A DNA stretch of 64,000 nt. It comes from Bilifractor sp002394235. Its GTDB lineage: Bacteria > Bacillota > Clostridia > Lachnospirales > Lachnospiraceae. The position numbers were made by a program, and so were the translations under genes. This document shows, in pieces, positions 62,026 to 64,000 of the stretch. The DNA lies in assembly GCF_052118845.1 (NCBI RefSeq), contig NZ_JBQKGJ010000001.1, positions 185,072 to 249,071 of the forward strand, read 5' to 3'. How positions within the stretch are numbered: the first letter of the stretch is position 1; the number at the start of each line of letters is the position of its first letter. Below the pieces are notes generated by a model, which had not been told where the DNA came from, did no database searches, and saw only the letters and a list, made by a program, of their open reading frames with translations.

Positions 62026-62790
62026 TCAGACCTCCTTGCCTGTTGCCTTAAAATATACTGTGTTGTCCACGGCTTCCAACCATTCATTGGATGTTTCGTC
62101 CCCCGGAACCTCTACCGCCAGATGAGAGAACCAGCTATCCGGCGCAGCACCGTGCCAGTGCTTGACGCCCACAGGGATATTTACTACATCGCCGGGGCGC
62201 AGCTCCTGTGCCGGTTTGCCCCATTCCTGATAGTAACCATGCCCGGCTACGCAGACAAGAATCTGTCCGCCGCCGCTTTTGGCGTGATGAATGTGCCAGT
62301 TGTTGCGGCAGCCCGGTTCAAAGGTCACATTGTAAATGCCAACCTGCTGCGTAGAAAGCGGTGCGAGATAGCTTTGCCCGATAAAATATTTCGCAAAGGC
62401 GTCATTGGGTGCGCCGATGGGAAAGACCATTTCATTCTGATGCTTGGCTTTTGCGTCGGCAGCATCGTCCTCCGCCCATACCTCCTTTGCCATACGGAAG
62501 GCCGCCCACGCCTTGGGCCAGCCCGCATAAAATGCCGCGTGGGTCAGGATCTCCGCAATTTCCGTTTTCGTCACGCCGTTGTTCTTTGCAGTTGTCAGAT
62601 GGTACTGAAAAGACGAATCCGTCAGCCCTTGCGCCATCAGCGCCACCACTGTTACAATGCTGCGGTCTCGCAGGGAAAGCTTGTCTTCCCGGCTCCACAC
62701 CTGCCCGAACAGTACATCATCATTCAATTCCGCAAATTTGGGAGCAAATTCCCCCAAAGCCTCTCTGCCTGCCGTTTGTTTAACTGCCAT
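62026..62790 (-). CDS. Carboxymuconolactone decarboxylase domain fused to a cupin
   Basis: Residues about 10-110 are a CMD/AhpD-like helical domain (SLRDRSIVTVVALMAQGL; TKTEIAEILTHAAFYAGWPKAWAA) without the CxxC pair of AhpD peroxidase. Residues about 150-240 are a cupin (FEPGCRNNWHIHHA; GQILVCVAGHGYYQEWG; IPVGVKHWHGA), with three histidines and a Glu-like site for metal. This fusion often accompanies NADPH/flavin reductases. It starts 3 bp after the flavodoxin-like gene, so the two are coupled. Confidence 0.9.
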   Translation of the reverse strand: MAVKQTAGREALGEFAPKFAELNDDVLFGQVWSREDKLSLRDRSIVTVVALMAQGLTDSSFQYHLTTAKNNGVTKTEIAEILTHAAFYAGWPKAWAAFRMAKEVWAEDDAADAKAKHQNEMVFPIGAPNDAFAKYFIGQSYLAPLSTQQVGIYNVTFEPGCRNNWHIHHAKSGGGQILVCVAGHGYYQEWGKPAQELRPGDVVNIPVGVKHWHGAAPDSWFSHLAVEVPGDETSNEWLEAVDNTVYFKATGKEV

Positions 62791-62793
62791 GGC

Positions 62794-63333
62794 TCACACC
62801 TCCCTGCCCATCTGATAAGCTTGCTCCAGTGCGGCATGACCTGCGATCTCTCCCGCGCTATTTACGCCGCCCGCAAACACTGTGCCCGCCAGCGCACAGC
62901 GGGGGAAACAGTCCACCCAGCCCTGCACGGCTTTCTCTGTACCCGCAAAGGTTTCCGGTGCGTCCTCTGCCGCCGCTGCAAGCAGATAGGCTTTCGTAAA
63001 GGCGTAGTCCGTATCAAACAGCGGGTTGGCACGATCCAGCATAGTCTTGAGCTGACCGCTGACGCAGTAATAGTAGACAGGCGTTGCGAACACCAGCACA
63101 TTTGCATCGTGCATTTTGGCGGCAATTTCCACGGCATCGTCTTGGATGACGCAGTGCCCCAACTTCAGGCAGGCGAGGCATCCCTTGCAGAAGCCAACCT
63201 GCTTTTCCCGCAGATATACAGTTTCTACCTGATTACCTGCCTCCCGTGCGCCCTTGGCAAATGCTGCTGCCAGCGTTTCGGAGTTGCCGCCCTTACGGGG
63301 ACTTGAGGAAATGATTAGTACCTTTTTATTCAT
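62794..63333 (-). CDS. Flavodoxin-fold NAD(P)H reductase (FMN-binding)
   Basis: I use the start MNKKVLIISSSPRKGGNS (63333) behind AAGGAG. The SSSPRKGGNSETL loop binds the FMN phosphate, and FATPVYYYCVSGQLKTMLDR is the typical second flavin-binding segment. The cysteines in GFCKGCLACLKLGHC resemble those of iron-sulfur flavoproteins. It should reduce quinones or nitro or other electrophiles. First gene of the MerR-controlled operon. Confidence 0.9.
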   Translation of the reverse strand: MNKKVLIISSSPRKGGNSETLAAAFAKGAREAGNQVETVYLREKQVGFCKGCLACLKLGHCVIQDDAVEIAAKMHDANVLVFATPVYYYCVSGQLKTMLDRANPLFDTDYAFTKAYLLAAAAEDAPETFAGTEKAVQGWVDCFPRCALAGTVFAGGVNSAGEIAGHAALEQAYQMGREV

Positions 63334-63376
63334 CGTAGAACACTCCTTGCATTTTGATATTCTCTGTAGTATTCTC

Positions 63377-63407
63377 ATGGTAGCGCCTAAACCTAACTTT
63401 AGGTCAA
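63377..63407 (-). promoter_or_regulatory. MerR-type promoter and operator of the flavodoxin operon
   Basis: On the minus strand, -35 TTGACC (63402-63407) and -10 TACCAT (63377-63382) are 19 bp apart, the long spacer typical of MerR-activated promoters. The spacer contains the inverted repeat CCTAAA-N6-TTTAGG, and the divergent MerR gene starts 33 bp away. Confidence 0.85.
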
Positions 63408-63439
63408 GATATTTTTTGAAAATTTTCGGAGGAAAATTT

Positions 63440-63880
63440 ATGTATTCAATTGGACAGGTGGCAGAGATGTTCGGATTGCCTATCTCAACGCTGCGCTATT
63501 ATGACAAGCAGGGACTTTTTCCGAACATGGAACGAGTATCCGGCATCCGCAAATTCGGTGACACGGAGATTGAAGCACTCCGGGTCATTGAATGTCTGAA
63601 AAAGGCCGGCATGGAGATCAAGGACATCCGGCAATTCATGGATTGGTGTGTAGAAGGGCCGTCCACCTATCCACAGCGCAAGGCCATGTTTGAGGAGCGG
63701 AAAGCCCACATGGACGCAGAGATTGCGCACATGAACCGGGTATTGGATATGCTGAAATTCAAGTGCTGGTATTATGAGCAGGCGATCCAGGACGGCAGTG
63801 AGGACAGACTAAAGGCACTGATTCCCGACCACTTGCCGGAGGAAATCCAAAAAGTATATGAAAACGCGCATAGCTGTTAG
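63440..63880 (+). CDS. MerR-family transcriptional regulator (AdhR-like)
   Basis: The start MYSIGQVAEMF (63440) follows GGAGG. The N-terminal winged helix (GLPISTLRYYDKQGLFPNMER; FGDTEIEALRVIECLKKAGM) is typical of MerR proteins. A long coiled-coil (PQRKAMFEERKAHMDAEIAHMNRVL) provides dimerisation. Two cysteines (DWC at the end of the first domain, and FKCW) could sense electrophiles as in the AdhR group. It lies divergent to the operon it probably controls. Confidence 0.9.
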   Translation: MYSIGQVAEMFGLPISTLRYYDKQGLFPNMERVSGIRKFGDTEIEALRVIECLKKAGMEIKDIRQFMDWCVEGPSTYPQRKAMFEERKAHMDAEIAHMNRVLDMLKFKCWYYEQAIQDGSEDRLKALIPDHLPEEIQKVYENAHSC

Positions 63881-63915
63881 AACAAAAAAGCGAGTCCGCA
63901 GTGACGAGCAGGCCG
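63880..63915. repeat. Right copy of the 36-bp direct repeat
   Basis: It begins at the last base of the MerR gene and repeats 58966-59002 with one deletion and one substitution. It continues as a CCGCAG/CTGCGG-rich palindromic stretch to 63931. Confidence 0.92.
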
Positions 63916-63931
63916 CAGCGCAGCTGCGGTA

Positions 63932-63999
63932 ATCAAAAAGACTCCCCGCCTTGACAGCAGAGAGCCTTGATAACAGATTCCGCGGGGAGTCTGTTTGAT
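63932..63999 (+). terminator. Terminator-like palindrome after the MerR gene
   Basis: ATCAAAAAGACTCCCCGC and GCGGGGAGTCTGTTTGAT pair over 17 of 18 positions around a 32-nt loop. The A and T flanks allow termination in both directions. Confidence 0.75.
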
Positions 64000-64000
64000 G

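Overview
The window looks like a chromosomal segment of a mid-GC member of the Clostridia, most likely Lachnospiraceae. The basis is the housekeeping run sigH, rlmB, mrnC, cysS and ispF, a HrcA/CIRCE-controlled hsp20, a TIGR03905-type TSCPD protein, Gram-positive envelope genes (ChW-repeat L,D-transpeptidase, Dlt-like genes, GH25 lysozyme) and no outer-membrane functions. I cannot name the species. Almost all genes are on the minus strand.

Layout. 0-2.4 kb: a partial TVP38-type membrane protein, a stand-alone protein resembling the C-terminal part of HypF, and a tRNA-Thr with clear promoter and terminator. 2.4-26.5 kb: an L,D-transpeptidase followed (reading right to left from a good sigma-A promoter at 26.5 kb) by a cell-surface polysaccharide locus. 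The locus has a phosphoglycosyl transferase, a GT4, the complete dTDP-L-rhamnose pathway (rfbA, B, D and C), GT2 and DUF4422 transferases, two membrane proteins, a fused double sugar-phosphate transferase, a Wzm/Wzt-type ABC exporter, a methyltransferase/kinase-like fusion and two paralogous double-GT2 proteins. It should build a rhamnose-containing glycan at the cytoplasmic face and export it by ABC transporter. 26.6-34.4 kb: sigH, rlmB, mrnC, cysS, ispF, a GT2 and mutY. 34.4-42.4 kb: HAD hydrolase, TSCPD protein, hsp20, AraC regulator, GH25 lysozyme, radical SAM enzyme and a CapA-like protein.

42.4-50.6 kb: an OmpR-type two-component pair and a Dlt-like operon (adenylating enzyme, PLP decarboxylase, carrier protein, MBOAT, SGNH protein). 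A fold-III PLP decarboxylase sits between the DltA and DltC homologues, which suggests envelope decoration with something other than D-alanine. I consider this the strongest candidate for an undescribed system. 50.7-58.7 kb: a Psp-like envelope-stress module similar to B. subtilis ydjG-ydjH-ydjI but with no PspA gene here. It adjoins a split sensor (7TM protein plus soluble kinase), a NarL-type regulator and a pseudo-receiver. A NarL-like palindrome lies at the presumed promoter of the stress operon.

59-64 kb: a MATE exporter, a truncated second MATE, and a MerR-controlled operon (flavodoxin-like reductase, CMD-cupin fusion, Cys-type alpha/beta hydrolase). A near-identical 36-bp direct repeat flanks this block, suggesting a transferred cassette. 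Intergenic regions across the window repeatedly carry short near-tandem duplications with periods of about 32 or 56-72 bp.
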